A stretch of 64,000 nt of DNA from Halochromatium sp. (GTDB lineage: Bacteria; Pseudomonadota; Gammaproteobacteria; Chromatiales; Chromatiaceae). The stretch is taken from positions 39,684 through 103,683 of the forward strand of contig POWB01000019.1 in NCBI GenBank assembly GCA_010912705.1. The letters are read 5' to 3'. A program made the position numbers and the translations under genes. The stretch's first letter is position 1. Every line of letters starts with the position of its first letter. This document shows positions 53,366 to 62,550 of the stretch, one piece after another. The notes under the pieces were generated by a model. The model was not told the DNA's origin, ran no database searches, and saw only the letters and a program-made list of their open reading frames with translations.

Positions 53366-54349
53366 TCAGATATCGATGCCCTCAGCCTCGACCACGCGTG
53401 CCAGTGCCGCCTCCATAGTTGCACGCGCGCGCGCTGTCGCCGCATGCAGAAACGCGTGCAAGGCAGCATCCTCGGCGTTGCGGTTCTCACACTCGCGGCT
53501 GTACTGCTCGAAGGCAACCAGACTCGAGACCAACTGCACCAGATGATGCGGGCACTCGCAGCGCACCGTCGGTGAGGAGGTCGCAATCCGAGCCAAGCTC
53601 GCACTGTCGTAGAGCCGACGCGGAATCGGCGATGCCAGGTCGATCCCGTCCAAGATCGCCGTCGCTGATGGGGTCTTGTCATGCCCATGCAGCACCGCGC
53701 ACCAGCGTGAGAGTTCGGCCGCATCCACCGGGGCGCGCTTGGCAACGATACGCTGGGCCTCGAGCCGCTCCACCGCCGCTCGCGGCGCAAAGCCGTAGAC
53801 GACCAATGCCTGTGTCGCACCAGAGTCCGTCAGCAGATCGGTAATCTGTGCGATCCGGTCGAGTTGGATGGTCGGACGCTCGAGCACCAGCAGGTCGATC
53901 TTCAAATCGCCAACCAGCTGCCGAAAGCGATGTTCGTCCTCAAACGCACCCACCAGCTCGACGCCTGCATCGAGCGTCGTGAATTGCTCGCCTTGGCGGC
54001 TGAGCAGGGTTGGCAAGGTTGGCCCGAGCACAGCCACGCGGCAGGGTGATCGATCGGTCTCGACCGTAGGCGCCAGGCTTAGCCCGCGCGTGCGCTCATG
54101 GAGCTGCGGCAGCGTGAGCCGCGCGACATGACTGATGGCATCGCCGTTATCGACGAGCCGCTTGATCAGCGTCAAGCGACCAACGTCCTCTGCCGAATAG
54201 AGGCGCGTTCCAGCATCAGATCGAACCGGCTCCACCACCGCATAGCGACGCTCCCAGACCCGCAAGGTATCGGGCGGAATCCCAGTCAGACGCGCGACGG
54301 CTCCGATACGATAGGTTTGCGCAGCGAATGGAGGCTCAGATTCAGTCAA
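53366..54349 (-). CDS. MerR-family transcriptional regulator
   Basis: A 327-aa regulator with an N-terminal MerR HTH (YRIGAVARLTGIPPDTLRVWERRY, GTRLYSAEDVGRL). A middle segment (about 100-245) resembles a Rossmann or B12-binding remnant (VLGPTLPTLLSRQG, IDLLVLERPT) but lacks the cobalamin-binding His motif of CarH/LitR. The C-terminal part has CECPHHLVQLVSSLVAFEQYS, a Cys/His-rich block that may bind metal. It lies 59 bp upstream of hisHF on the same strand. A dyad precedes its start. Confidence 0.85.
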   Translation of the reverse strand: MTESEPPFAAQTYRIGAVARLTGIPPDTLRVWERRYAVVEPVRSDAGTRLYSAEDVGRLTLIKRLVDNGDAISHVARLTLPQLHERTRGLSLAPTVETDRSPCRVAVLGPTLPTLLSRQGEQFTTLDAGVELVGAFEDEHRFRQLVGDLKIDLLVLERPTIQLDRIAQITDLLTDSGATQALVVYGFAPRAAVERLEAQRIVAKRAPVDAAELSRWCAVLHGHDKTPSATAILDGIDLASPIPRRLYDSASLARIATSSPTVRCECPHHLVQLVSSLVAFEQYSRECENRNAEDAALHAFLHAATARARATMEAALARVVEAEGIDI

Positions 54350-54649
54350 AGCGACACCCTCTATGAACAGACTTTGTCTATATAAAAAATGAATTCGACG
54401 TTGACAGCAGCGGAATTAACGCCTAACTTCAGTTCAAAGCCTGTTCAAGCTTGACCAAAGAGGTCTTTGCTAACACTCAAACCGAAATCATTTTGGATGA
54501 TCCTGATTGAGCCAGAGGAGGTGCTACCATCTCGACAGGGGATACATGGTGACGCCTCGCACCACGACCAAGTTTTGTTCAGGCAAATCTCGACAATGCG
54601 CCAGTCAATCGCTGCCCGCGACCGACCGCATTCCAACAGGAGAGGCACC
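54350..54649. other. Intergenic region upstream of merR
   Basis: This 300-bp divergent gap holds the dyad at 54369-54379, an AT-rich stretch (CTATATAAAAAATG) and no credible gene. It separates the MerR gene from the small secreted-protein gene. Confidence 0.5.
54369..54379. promoter_or_regulatory. Dyad near the merR start (candidate autoregulatory site)
   Basis: AGACTTTGTCT has AGAC and GTCT arms around TTT, 20 bp upstream of the MerR start, in an AT-rich promoter-like stretch (on the minus strand TTATATAGACAAAGTCTG). Short dyads between -35 and -10 are typical of MerR sites, so autoregulation is possible. Confidence 0.4.
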
Positions 54650-55042
54650 ATGCTCATGTCCATGATCGCGACCCACTGCCGACGCGGGGCCCTGCTAGTC
54701 TTTGCAACGGCCAGCATTGGACTTACCGCAAGCAGCATCGCTGGCGTCAACCCATCTAGCTGCCCAAGCCAGACCAGCGTTGCCAAGCCTGCCCATCGCG
54801 TCGCCGCCATGGGGCCTGGTCTGCTTGGCATCGTGCGCCAGTTCGCTCGCAGCCAAGCGGTACTGCCGACAACGACAACTACAGCGGTGACAGAACGAGT
54901 CGACCAGGGGATCGGGACGCCTGCGGGTCAGCTCACCGAGCAGGCCATGCGCGCGCGTATCGCTAGCTACCAAGTGTCGCCAATGACTGAGCAGCGACAG
55001 GCGTCGCTATCGGTCGAGTCTCAGGCCAGTTGCTGGGACTGA
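54650..55042 (+). CDS. Small exported hypothetical protein
   Basis: A 130-aa protein from ATG 54650, which has AGGAGAG just upstream. The signal peptide reads RRGALLVFATASIGLTASSIAG. The mature part is Thr/Ala/Gln-rich with two Cys, at SSCPSQ and ASCWD near the end. No family recognised. It overlaps the convergent lptF gene by 36 bp at its 3' end. The clear ribosome-binding site and signal peptide support it as real. Confidence 0.5.
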   Translation: MLMSMIATHCRRGALLVFATASIGLTASSIAGVNPSSCPSQTSVAKPAHRVAAMGPGLLGIVRQFARSQAVLPTTTTTAVTERVDQGIGTPAGQLTEQAMRARIASYQVSPMTEQRQASLSVESQASCWD

Positions 55043-56140
55043 CGAGCCTCGGAGCCTGTCTCGGAGCTGCCGCAGCCAAAATGATCCAGGCGCCAGGCTG
55101 AGGTAGACCATCAAGAGGATGGCGACCTGGTACCAGAGCATCCCCATCCAGGCTGGGGTGACACCGGTCTCGAGCCAGTTCTCGGCGAGACGCTGCAGAT
55201 TGAAGAAGGCGAAGTAGGCGAGAAAGGCAAGTAGTAGCCGACCGGTGCCACGTTGACGGGGCGAGAGCGTCGTGAGCGGGATCGCAATCAGCGCTAGCAC
55301 ATAGATGGCCACCGGGGCAGAGAGGCGATGCCCTAGCTCGGCGCGATCTAGCAGAGCGCTCGAGCCGATCAGCTCAGAGGTCGGCAGCGCGGCGCGCCGG
55401 CGTCGCTCGATGTCAGTTTCGCCCGCCGGCTCGAGATAATAGGTGTAGCGATCAAACTCGGCGAAGTCGTAGTTGGCGGTCCCAGGGCTGCCATCGTAGC
55501 GTCGCCCTTCTTCGAGGACGATGCTCTGCTCGCTTGTGTTCGGGTCGCGCTGGTAGAGGCCGCGGTCACTCAGCACCAGCCGCGGCTTTTCCGCACGCCG
55601 ATCTTGGATGAAGACCCCTTGGAAGCGATTCTTGTCGTCGATACCAGCGGCATAGAAGGTGATGTTGCCGTCTTCTTGCTGGTAGAAGCGCCCGGCGCGC
55701 AGACCGGCGACCTGGGTCGAGCGCTCACCCTTGGCGTCTTCGATGATCTGCAGCTGCAGCGAGGCATAAGGTTGACCGACGAGGGCGAACCAGCCGGTGA
55801 TCAGGGAGAGCGGGATCGCGAACAGTAGGAAGGCGCGATAGAGGCGGATCGGCCCGAAGCCGCAGGCGCCAAAGGCGATGAGCTCACTATCGCGGGCGAG
55901 TCGGCCGAGGGTGACCAGGGCGGCGATGAAGAAGGCGGGTGGCAGCAGGCTGGCCATGTCACGGAGGATCTGCAGGCCGAGGTAGCGCAGCACGGCGTTG
56001 TTGCTAAGGGCACCAAGGTTGACGTCTTCGAGGGTGCCGAGCAGGAGGATGCTGACCATGATCATCAGCAAGGTCAGGATGATGGCCGAGAAGACCTTGG
56101 TGATCTCGGAGAGGAGATAGCGGTCGGCGACGCTTAACAC
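55007..56140 (-). CDS. lptF: LptF/LptG-family lipopolysaccharide export permease
   Basis: A 377-aa inner-membrane permease (YjgP/YjgQ family) of the LPS transport complex. Three N-terminal helices (ITKVFSAIILTLLMIMVSILLLG, ILRDMASLLPPAFFIAALVTLGR), a periplasmic beta-jellyroll (RFYQQEDGNITFYAAGIDDKN) and three C-terminal helices (PVAIYVLALIAIPLTTLSPRQRG) are seen. RDSELIAFGACGFGP is family-conserved. LptF and LptG are normally adjacent; here no second permease lies beside it. LptF versus LptG assignment follows the NPRQ-like C-terminal motif (SPRQ). Confidence 0.88.
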   Translation of the reverse strand: MLSVADRYLLSEITKVFSAIILTLLMIMVSILLLGTLEDVNLGALSNNAVLRYLGLQILRDMASLLPPAFFIAALVTLGRLARDSELIAFGACGFGPIRLYRAFLLFAIPLSLITGWFALVGQPYASLQLQIIEDAKGERSTQVAGLRAGRFYQQEDGNITFYAAGIDDKNRFQGVFIQDRRAEKPRLVLSDRGLYQRDPNTSEQSIVLEEGRRYDGSPGTANYDFAEFDRYTYYLEPAGETDIERRRRAALPTSELIGSSALLDRAELGHRLSAPVAIYVLALIAIPLTTLSPRQRGTGRLLLAFLAYFAFFNLQRLAENWLETGVTPAWMGMLWYQVAILLMVYLSLAPGSFWLRQLRDRLRGSSVPATGLRLDR

Positions 56141-56276
56141 TTGTCGGGCGTTGTTGAGTTGGCGGCGATGCTGTTGTTCCTGGCAAAGGCCTGTATGGCT
56201 GCCCGGGCGCCGCTACCCTCTCTCGGTGGCTCCTTGCGCTTGGGCCGGTCTTGTGGGTATTGACAGCCTGCTTGGT

Positions 56277-59200
56277 TCATTCTGGGATTGTGACGGTTAG
56301 GGTGCCGGAGGCGGTGCGCGCCCTGAGGTTAGGCTGGTACATGGCTTCGACCTGGGCTGCGGGATGCGCGAAACGGCCGGGGGAGATGGCGCGGACGACG
56401 TAGGCGAGCTGGAAGCTCGAGGGGTCGTTGCGCTCGCGATCGATGGCGGCGACGAAGCGGTCGCTGCCGAAGGCGAGATGGGCCGGCTCGGTGACCAGGT
56501 TGAGCCAGGGTAGACCTTGGATGGAGCCGGAGCGCAGTAGGTGCGGGTTGTCGATCTCGAGGCCGGCCGGCAATGGATCGTTGATGATGAGGCGCGCGGC
56601 ACGGCGTTGGTCGGCACTGACGGTGATCAGGGTGACGAGTCGGGCGCCTTGGTTGATCTGGGTCGGGTCGACGCGGCGGCCTTCTAGGTCGTAGTAGCTG
56701 CGCTCGATGCTGTAGCCGTTACCGCCGGCTGGCGCCGGTCGCACCGGGATACCGGTGCGGGTGAGCATCGCGGTGAGCGGGCGATCGCCAGCGTTGGCGA
56801 GCTCGAGCTTGGTTGCAGGCTCCGGTCTCGCCGCAGAAGGCTCGGAAGCGAGGTCGACGAGCCGCCCACGGAGGAAAAAGGCGCCATCTTGGGGGCGGCC
56901 ATTGACGCTGAGGCGCGGCTTGGCGGCGCCGTCCATCAGGGCATGCGCGGCGAGGAGCATCCAGGCCTGGTCTTGGGTGCTGGGATAGTCAGTGGCAGCC
57001 CAGAGGCGCTCGAGCTGACCGCCGAGGGCGCTGATAGCGATGGCGCTGCTGCCGGATTCAGCGGCCAAGGTGAGCAGGGCGGCACCGTCGCGCAGATGCG
57101 AGCCGAAGTCGGCGCGCCAGCCTGCGGTCGCAGTCTGTTGCTCCCAGAGGGCTTGTGCCGAGCGCAGCGCGGTTGCCGCACGCTCGGTCTCGCCGAAGAG
57201 TGCTAGTGCGGCGCCAAGTTGGGCGCGTGCCATGGGCGTGGCGAAGGCGTCGAGCTTGGTCTCGAGGTAGTAGCGCAGGTCGCCGACGGGAACGCGGCCA
57301 TTGCGGGCGAGCACGTAGAGGGCGTAGGCGATGCCTTCACCCCCCTTGTCGAAGTCGGCGGCATAGCTGAGCTGGTTGCGCAGATTGTCGAGCGCATTGC
57401 TGAAGGCGGTGGCTTGGACCGCGTAGCCCTGCTCGCGGGCCCGGGTCAAGAAGTCGGTCACGTAGGCGTCGAGCCAGAGGTCACCTAAGCCCGGCTGCCA
57501 GAGTCCAAAGCTTCCGGTCGAGTATTGATGAGCCAGGATCTCCGCGATGGCCTTGCGGATGCGGGCAGGCACATCGGCCTTGGCTTTAGCCCTGGCAGTC
57601 GAATTGCTGGCATTGTCGTCGAGAGTGGCACTGACATAGGCGCTGGGACGAGCGCTAGCGTCGATACTCGTGCCGGCAGCCGAGCTGACGCTGGCATCGG
57701 CAACAGCTGCATTGCTATCCAATGGTAAGCCAGCGCTGAGCACAACCCTATCCAAGTAGAGCAGCGGCAGCGCGCGACTGGTCAGCTGCTCGACGCAGCC
57801 GAATGGATAGCGATCGAGTGACCAGAGGATGCCAGGGACATCGAGGGCGCCAGCGCCACTGATCGAGAGTGACCAAGAGGTAGTGTCGGGCAATAGGCCG
57901 CTGTCTTCGGCTAGCAGGGTCTGCAGCCGCAGCGGCGCTGCGCCAGGCTCGAGTGGGATAGCCTGGGTCTGACTGATCGCCGGCTCGAGATTGCGCACAC
58001 CGAGCAGCAGCTCTTTGGTGAGTTCATCGCCGGTTGGCGTGACCAGCCGAACCAGAAGCTCTGTCGGTCTCGCAACCCCGGTGCGAGAGGCCAGGCTCCC
58101 GCCCGATATCACAGCCGGCCCTACTCGCTGGCGCTGGTCCTGATCCCGGTCCTGATCCCGGTCCTGATCCGAGCGTTGGCCATGCCGCTGGTGCTGAAGC
58201 TGCTCCCGCACCTGTCGCTCGCGCTGGCTCTGGCGCTGGTCCTCGACCCCGTTCTGAGTTGGACCCTGGCTCAGCGCCTCCACCGGGAACGCCAGCTGCA
58301 CGCGACCTTGCTCGGGCAGATCGAGCAGCATCGGCGTGCCATCGTTCTCGATCCCTAGCCCGTTGCCATGGCTGGTCAGCGAGACCTCGACCGGCCCGGC
58401 CGGTCCCTCGACATGGGCCAGCTCGAGCAGGATGCGCGAACGATCGCCGGGAGCGAGGAAGCGCGGCATCGCGGCACTGACGACGATGGGATCGCGTACC
58501 AGCACATCGGCAGCGGCCTGGCCGATGCCGGCGGCCGACCAGGCCATCGCCATCACCCGCACCTGGCCGTTGAAGTCCGGCAGATCGAAGCTGACCTGGG
58601 CGCGCCCGTCGGCATCCAAGCGCAGCGGTTTGGTCTGGAAGGCGACCAGCGCCTCGCTCGGCGGTGGTCCCTCGAAGGACATCAGCTGGCCAGTGCCACT
58701 GCCGGTCCGCAGTCGGCCAGGCTCACCCTGCATGCGATCGATGAGCTGGCCATAGAGATCACGCAGTTCGGCGCCAAGGCGACGCTGGCCGAAGTACCAC
58801 CGGCTGGGTGACCAAGACTGGAAGCGCGTCAGGTTGAGGATGCCGACATCGACAGCTGCGAGGGTCACAAAGGCCTCTTCGCCAGGCACCCAATCGTCGA
58901 TCTGGACAGCGATGTTCAGCGGCTCGCGCGGGCGGGCCAGCTCCGGCGTCTCAAGTGCCAGCCGCAGCCGGCGTCGCTCAGGATCAACGCCCGCCCAGTG
59001 CAGACCGATCGCGCGTCGCGGCATGCGCCGTGCCTGCAGATCCATGCCGCGATAGAGGATCGCGGTGACATAGGCGCCCGGTCCCCAATCAGCGGTCACC
59101 GGTATCGCTACGCTAGCGCCGGCCTCCGGCACCTGTGCCGGATGCATGCTGACCAGCCCATCGCCGCCGATCACCAGCACCAGCGCCAGCCCCGGGAAGC

Positions 59201-62200
59201 GCGGCTCGAGCCGCACCTGCGCCTGCTCGCCGACCCGATACTCGGGCTTATCGAGCGAGACCTTGAGCACGTCCGGGGTATCAAAGGCCTTGGGTGCGAC
59301 ATACCAGCCGGCCTCGAAGCCGATGCTGGCCGGCACCAATGGGCTATCGATGCGACTGTCCGTGCGGCTCGCATTGCTTGCACCGCCCTCGATTCGCAGC
59401 TCATAGGCGCCCCAGTCGACCGGCGCCTCCAGCTGTGCCAGCGCGTTCGGATCAGGGCCAACATCCAGATCGCCGCTGGCGACACGGGTGCGGCTGACGA
59501 CGGGCTCGAAGCGCCAGTCGCCCTCGGTGCGGTACCACTGATAGGCGGTCTGTACCCGAGACAGGGTCCAGCGTAGCCCGGTTGCGGGCATCGGCGCGCC
59601 ATTGACGTCGAGCACCATGACCTGGAAACGCGCGTTGCTGCCCTGGTCGACCGCGCCCTCGAACAGTGGCTTGATGCCAATGCGCAGACGCTGATCGAGG
59701 ATCGGCAGGCTCAGGTTGCGTTCGACCGGTCGCCCACCGCCATCGAGCACCTGTACGTCGATCTTTGCCTGCAGGGGCCGCGTGCTCGGCACCAGGGTTG
59801 GCAGCTCGACGCCAAGGCGAGCCTGGCCAGCGCCATCGGTCTCGGCGCCGGGGAGCGGCTCGCTGCGATCCGCGACCTCTTCACTGGCGAGACCAAACTG
59901 CCAGCCCGGCCAGTCGGCCAGACCCTCGGCGAGCGTCACCTGGGTCATGCCTGAGACCTCGAGGTTTGCCGCCGGCGCGCCGTACAGGAAGCGCGCCGCG
60001 ATGCTCAGAGTCGGCGGGGCGGACGGATCGAGCTTAGGCGCTGTGGACTCGACGCTGAAGTCGAGACGCTCGGGCTCGAAGTCCTCGACCAGGAAGCCGG
60101 CCCGCGCCAAGGCTTCGGCCTTTGGATCGGCATAGACCTCAGCCTGCCAGGTGCCGCGCATCGCATCTTTGAGCAACGGCAGACGCAGTTGATAGCCGCC
60201 AAGCCCCTGATCGGCCACCAGCTCGCGCTGCTGCTCGACCCCGTCCGGGCGCTTGAGCACGAAGGTCAGCGGCACGCCAGTGATGGCATGGGCGCGCGGA
60301 TCGCGCGTCAGGGCCGTCAGAACCACTGTCTCGCCGGGGCGATAGATGCCACGCTCGCTGACCAGATAGGTGTCGATCGGCTGCGCTGGGGCACGGCCGC
60401 TAACGCCGCGGTCGCTGAGATCGAAGGGACTCGCCTTGAGATCGAGGAAGCCGTAGTCGAGGCTTGCTTTCGCGCCAGCGCCAGCATTCGCGCTCGCACC
60501 TGCCCCCGCCCTTTCGGCGATCAACAAGGCTGGGCGATTACCGCCCTCGCCCCGCAGCAGCCCTGGCTCGAAGCGCGCATGGCCCTGTGCATCGGTCCGC
60601 GCCTCGCCGAGCACTTCTTGGTTCAGCGCTAACAGCTGCAGCCGCACATCGGCCAGTGGCTCGGCAGTCGACAGCGAGCGCACGAAGGCATGCAGGCCAT
60701 CATCGGCGGAAAGCGCGGTCAGGCCCAGGTCTGAAACGACGAACCATTGGGTTGCCAGCTCGTCGTTCTCGAGCGCATCCGCTGGGCGGGCAGTGAGGAT
60801 ATAGGCGCCGGGCCTGAGACGATTGCTGTGGCCCGCGCCCGCCTGCGAGCCTTCCCGCTGCTTCCCACGCAGACGCGCAAGCAACTCAGCCACTGGCACC
60901 GAGGTGGTCACCTCCTGGTTCAGCTCTGAGCGCGTCTCGACCTGCCCTTGCCAAAGCTGCTCGCCGGTGGTCTCAGCGATCGCTTCGAGCTGATAGGGGC
61001 TGAGCTGCGTCAGTAGGGTCTCATCATTCAGAAAACCGCCGAGGGCGCGATCACCGACCCGATAGAGCGCTGCCTCCAGCAGGCTGGTGTTGACCGTGAC
61101 GACTGGCAGCGCCGCCGCACCGCCGCTCGGTAGCACATAGGCACGTCCGGGAAAGCGCACAGAGGGCGAGCGATCGCGCACATAGACCTCGAGCGCGACC
61201 GGCTTGGCCAGGCGCTCGCCATCGTTGGCGGGTAGCCCGGCACGCACCCTGATCCGATAGCGCTCGCCATGCTCGACACCATCGATACAGAGCTGCTCGG
61301 CCTCGGGCTCGATCGCCAGCCCGGTGACATCGAGCTCAAGATAGTCGGCCAGCTCGACACCGTCGCGCGCCAGCGGATCGGAGAAGCGGATGCAGATGCG
61401 CGGATTCCGTGCGTCAGAGGAGACCTCATGGCCGATGATCCGAAAGCCCTGCTCGGCCACCAGCTGATCGAGCCGCTTGCGTAGCGCCGGATCATCGACC
61501 AGTGCTAACGCTGCGCGCTCGGCACGGATCGCCGACCGCCAGGCCGAGCGCGCCTCGAGCGAGCGCCCGATCAACGCGAATGTCCGCGCCCGCTCATCGA
61601 CGTCGGTCGCATTCAGGTAGGCGTTGATGGCTGCCGCCGTCGCCTCCTGCTGCAATTGCTGGCGCTCGGACCAATCGTTGGTCTGGACGGCCATGGCCGC
61701 CTCAGCCAATCGCTGCCAGAGCTCAAGGTCAGTAGGGGCCAGCCGCAGCGCGATTCGGTAGTTGAGCGCCGCAGCACGCGGATCATTCTCCGTTAGGGCC
61801 TGCTGTGCCTGGCCCAGGATCTCATCGAGGCCGCCGCGCGCGCCGCTCTGATCTTCGGCATCGGCGATACGTCGGCGCAGCCCATCCGCCTCATCGCGAT
61901 AGCCACTCGGCAGAAAGGCCAGCTCCGAGCGGCGTTGGGCGCGTTGATCCCTGTTTTCGACTGAGCCGGTCTGAATGTAGCCGGAGATGGCGCCATCAAA
62001 GGCACGCAGCTCGCCAAAGCTCGACTTCAGGAAGCACCAACCAGCATTACGATTGAAGGTGAAGGCGCGGCAGCGCGCATCGGCCAGACAGGCGGCCTCG
62101 CAATCATCGAGACCGACATCCTGCAGGGTGTCGTAGTCATGGCCGAAGTAGTCGGCACCGCGGATGATCACTAACTGGCGTTGGCTCGCATCGCTTGGCT

Positions 62201-62426
62201 GCCTGACGCTAGGCTGAGCATCGACTCCAGAACCAGCTCCAGAGCCATTCGGACCAGCTTCACTAACGACATCAGCAGACTGGTCGCCAGCCGCAGCCGT
62301 CGCAGCCGTCGCAGCCGTCGCAGCCGAAGCCTGCGGCACAGGCTGCAACAGCATTGAGAAGCACAGCACCAACAACGCCAACCCAAGCGCAGGCAACGCA
62401 AAGAGATCAACCAGTCGCCGTGCCAT
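56277..62426 (-). CDS. Large alpha-2-macroglobulin family protein with PAN/Apple-like domain
   Basis: A 2049-aa periplasmic protease-trap-like protein. ATG 62426 with GGAGGAGG starts a signal peptide (RRLVDLFALPALGLALLVL...). A PAN/Apple-like domain follows (about 80-150: GADYFGHDYDTLQDVGLDDCEAACLADARC in two parts, GWCFLKS), then helical repeats, MG domains with YLVSERGIYRPGETVVLTA, and a bait-like region. The thioester motif GCVEQ has its Cys at residue 1544. An Arg/Gln/Asp-rich insert lies about 1393-1435. It is longer than E. coli YfhM and lacks a partner pbpC gene; it precedes lptF. Confidence 0.9.
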   Translation of the reverse strand: MARRLVDLFALPALGLALLVLCFSMLLQPVPQASAATAATAATAAAGDQSADVVSEAGPNGSGAGSGVDAQPSVRQPSDASQRQLVIIRGADYFGHDYDTLQDVGLDDCEAACLADARCRAFTFNRNAGWCFLKSSFGELRAFDGAISGYIQTGSVENRDQRAQRRSELAFLPSGYRDEADGLRRRIADAEDQSGARGGLDEILGQAQQALTENDPRAAALNYRIALRLAPTDLELWQRLAEAAMAVQTNDWSERQQLQQEATAAAINAYLNATDVDERARTFALIGRSLEARSAWRSAIRAERAALALVDDPALRKRLDQLVAEQGFRIIGHEVSSDARNPRICIRFSDPLARDGVELADYLELDVTGLAIEPEAEQLCIDGVEHGERYRIRVRAGLPANDGERLAKPVALEVYVRDRSPSVRFPGRAYVLPSGGAAALPVVTVNTSLLEAALYRVGDRALGGFLNDETLLTQLSPYQLEAIAETTGEQLWQGQVETRSELNQEVTTSVPVAELLARLRGKQREGSQAGAGHSNRLRPGAYILTARPADALENDELATQWFVVSDLGLTALSADDGLHAFVRSLSTAEPLADVRLQLLALNQEVLGEARTDAQGHARFEPGLLRGEGGNRPALLIAERAGAGASANAGAGAKASLDYGFLDLKASPFDLSDRGVSGRAPAQPIDTYLVSERGIYRPGETVVLTALTRDPRAHAITGVPLTFVLKRPDGVEQQRELVADQGLGGYQLRLPLLKDAMRGTWQAEVYADPKAEALARAGFLVEDFEPERLDFSVESTAPKLDPSAPPTLSIAARFLYGAPAANLEVSGMTQVTLAEGLADWPGWQFGLASEEVADRSEPLPGAETDGAGQARLGVELPTLVPSTRPLQAKIDVQVLDGGGRPVERNLSLPILDQRLRIGIKPLFEGAVDQGSNARFQVMVLDVNGAPMPATGLRWTLSRVQTAYQWYRTEGDWRFEPVVSRTRVASGDLDVGPDPNALAQLEAPVDWGAYELRIEGGASNASRTDSRIDSPLVPASIGFEAGWYVAPKAFDTPDVLKVSLDKPEYRVGEQAQVRLEPRFPGLALVLVIGGDGLVSMHPAQVPEAGASVAIPVTADWGPGAYVTAILYRGMDLQARRMPRRAIGLHWAGVDPERRRLRLALETPELARPREPLNIAVQIDDWVPGEEAFVTLAAVDVGILNLTRFQSWSPSRWYFGQRRLGAELRDLYGQLIDRMQGEPGRLRTGSGTGQLMSFEGPPPSEALVAFQTKPLRLDADGRAQVSFDLPDFNGQVRVMAMAWSAAGIGQAAADVLVRDPIVVSAAMPRFLAPGDRSRILLELAHVEGPAGPVEVSLTSHGNGLGIENDGTPMLLDLPEQGRVQLAFPVEALSQGPTQNGVEDQRQSQRERQVREQLQHQRHGQRSDQDRDQDRDQDQRQRVGPAVISGGSLASRTGVARPTELLVRLVTPTGDELTKELLLGVRNLEPAISQTQAIPLEPGAAPLRLQTLLAEDSGLLPDTTSWSLSISGAGALDVPGILWSLDRYPFGCVEQLTSRALPLLYLDRVVLSAGLPLDSNAAVADASVSSAAGTSIDASARPSAYVSATLDDNASNSTARAKAKADVPARIRKAIAEILAHQYSTGSFGLWQPGLGDLWLDAYVTDFLTRAREQGYAVQATAFSNALDNLRNQLSYAADFDKGGEGIAYALYVLARNGRVPVGDLRYYLETKLDAFATPMARAQLGAALALFGETERAATALRSAQALWEQQTATAGWRADFGSHLRDGAALLTLAAESGSSAIAISALGGQLERLWAATDYPSTQDQAWMLLAAHALMDGAAKPRLSVNGRPQDGAFFLRGRLVDLASEPSAARPEPATKLELANAGDRPLTAMLTRTGIPVRPAPAGGNGYSIERSYYDLEGRRVDPTQINQGARLVTLITVSADQRRAARLIINDPLPAGLEIDNPHLLRSGSIQGLPWLNLVTEPAHLAFGSDRFVAAIDRERNDPSSFQLAYVVRAISPGRFAHPAAQVEAMYQPNLRARTASGTLTVTIPE

Positions 62427-62550
62427 CGCCTCCTCCAAATCGCTATCGACCAATTGTCGAGAGTGTAGTCCTAAGCGCATGGCTAGAAAAACCCGGCAGA
62501 CTGAGCAGGCGATCAACAGCAGCCACTGAGCGCTCCGACAACCGATGCGC

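Noticed and set aside
54445..54831. 128-codon minus-strand frame
   Set aside because: Antisense to the better-supported exported protein with ribosome-binding site and signal peptide; no motif.
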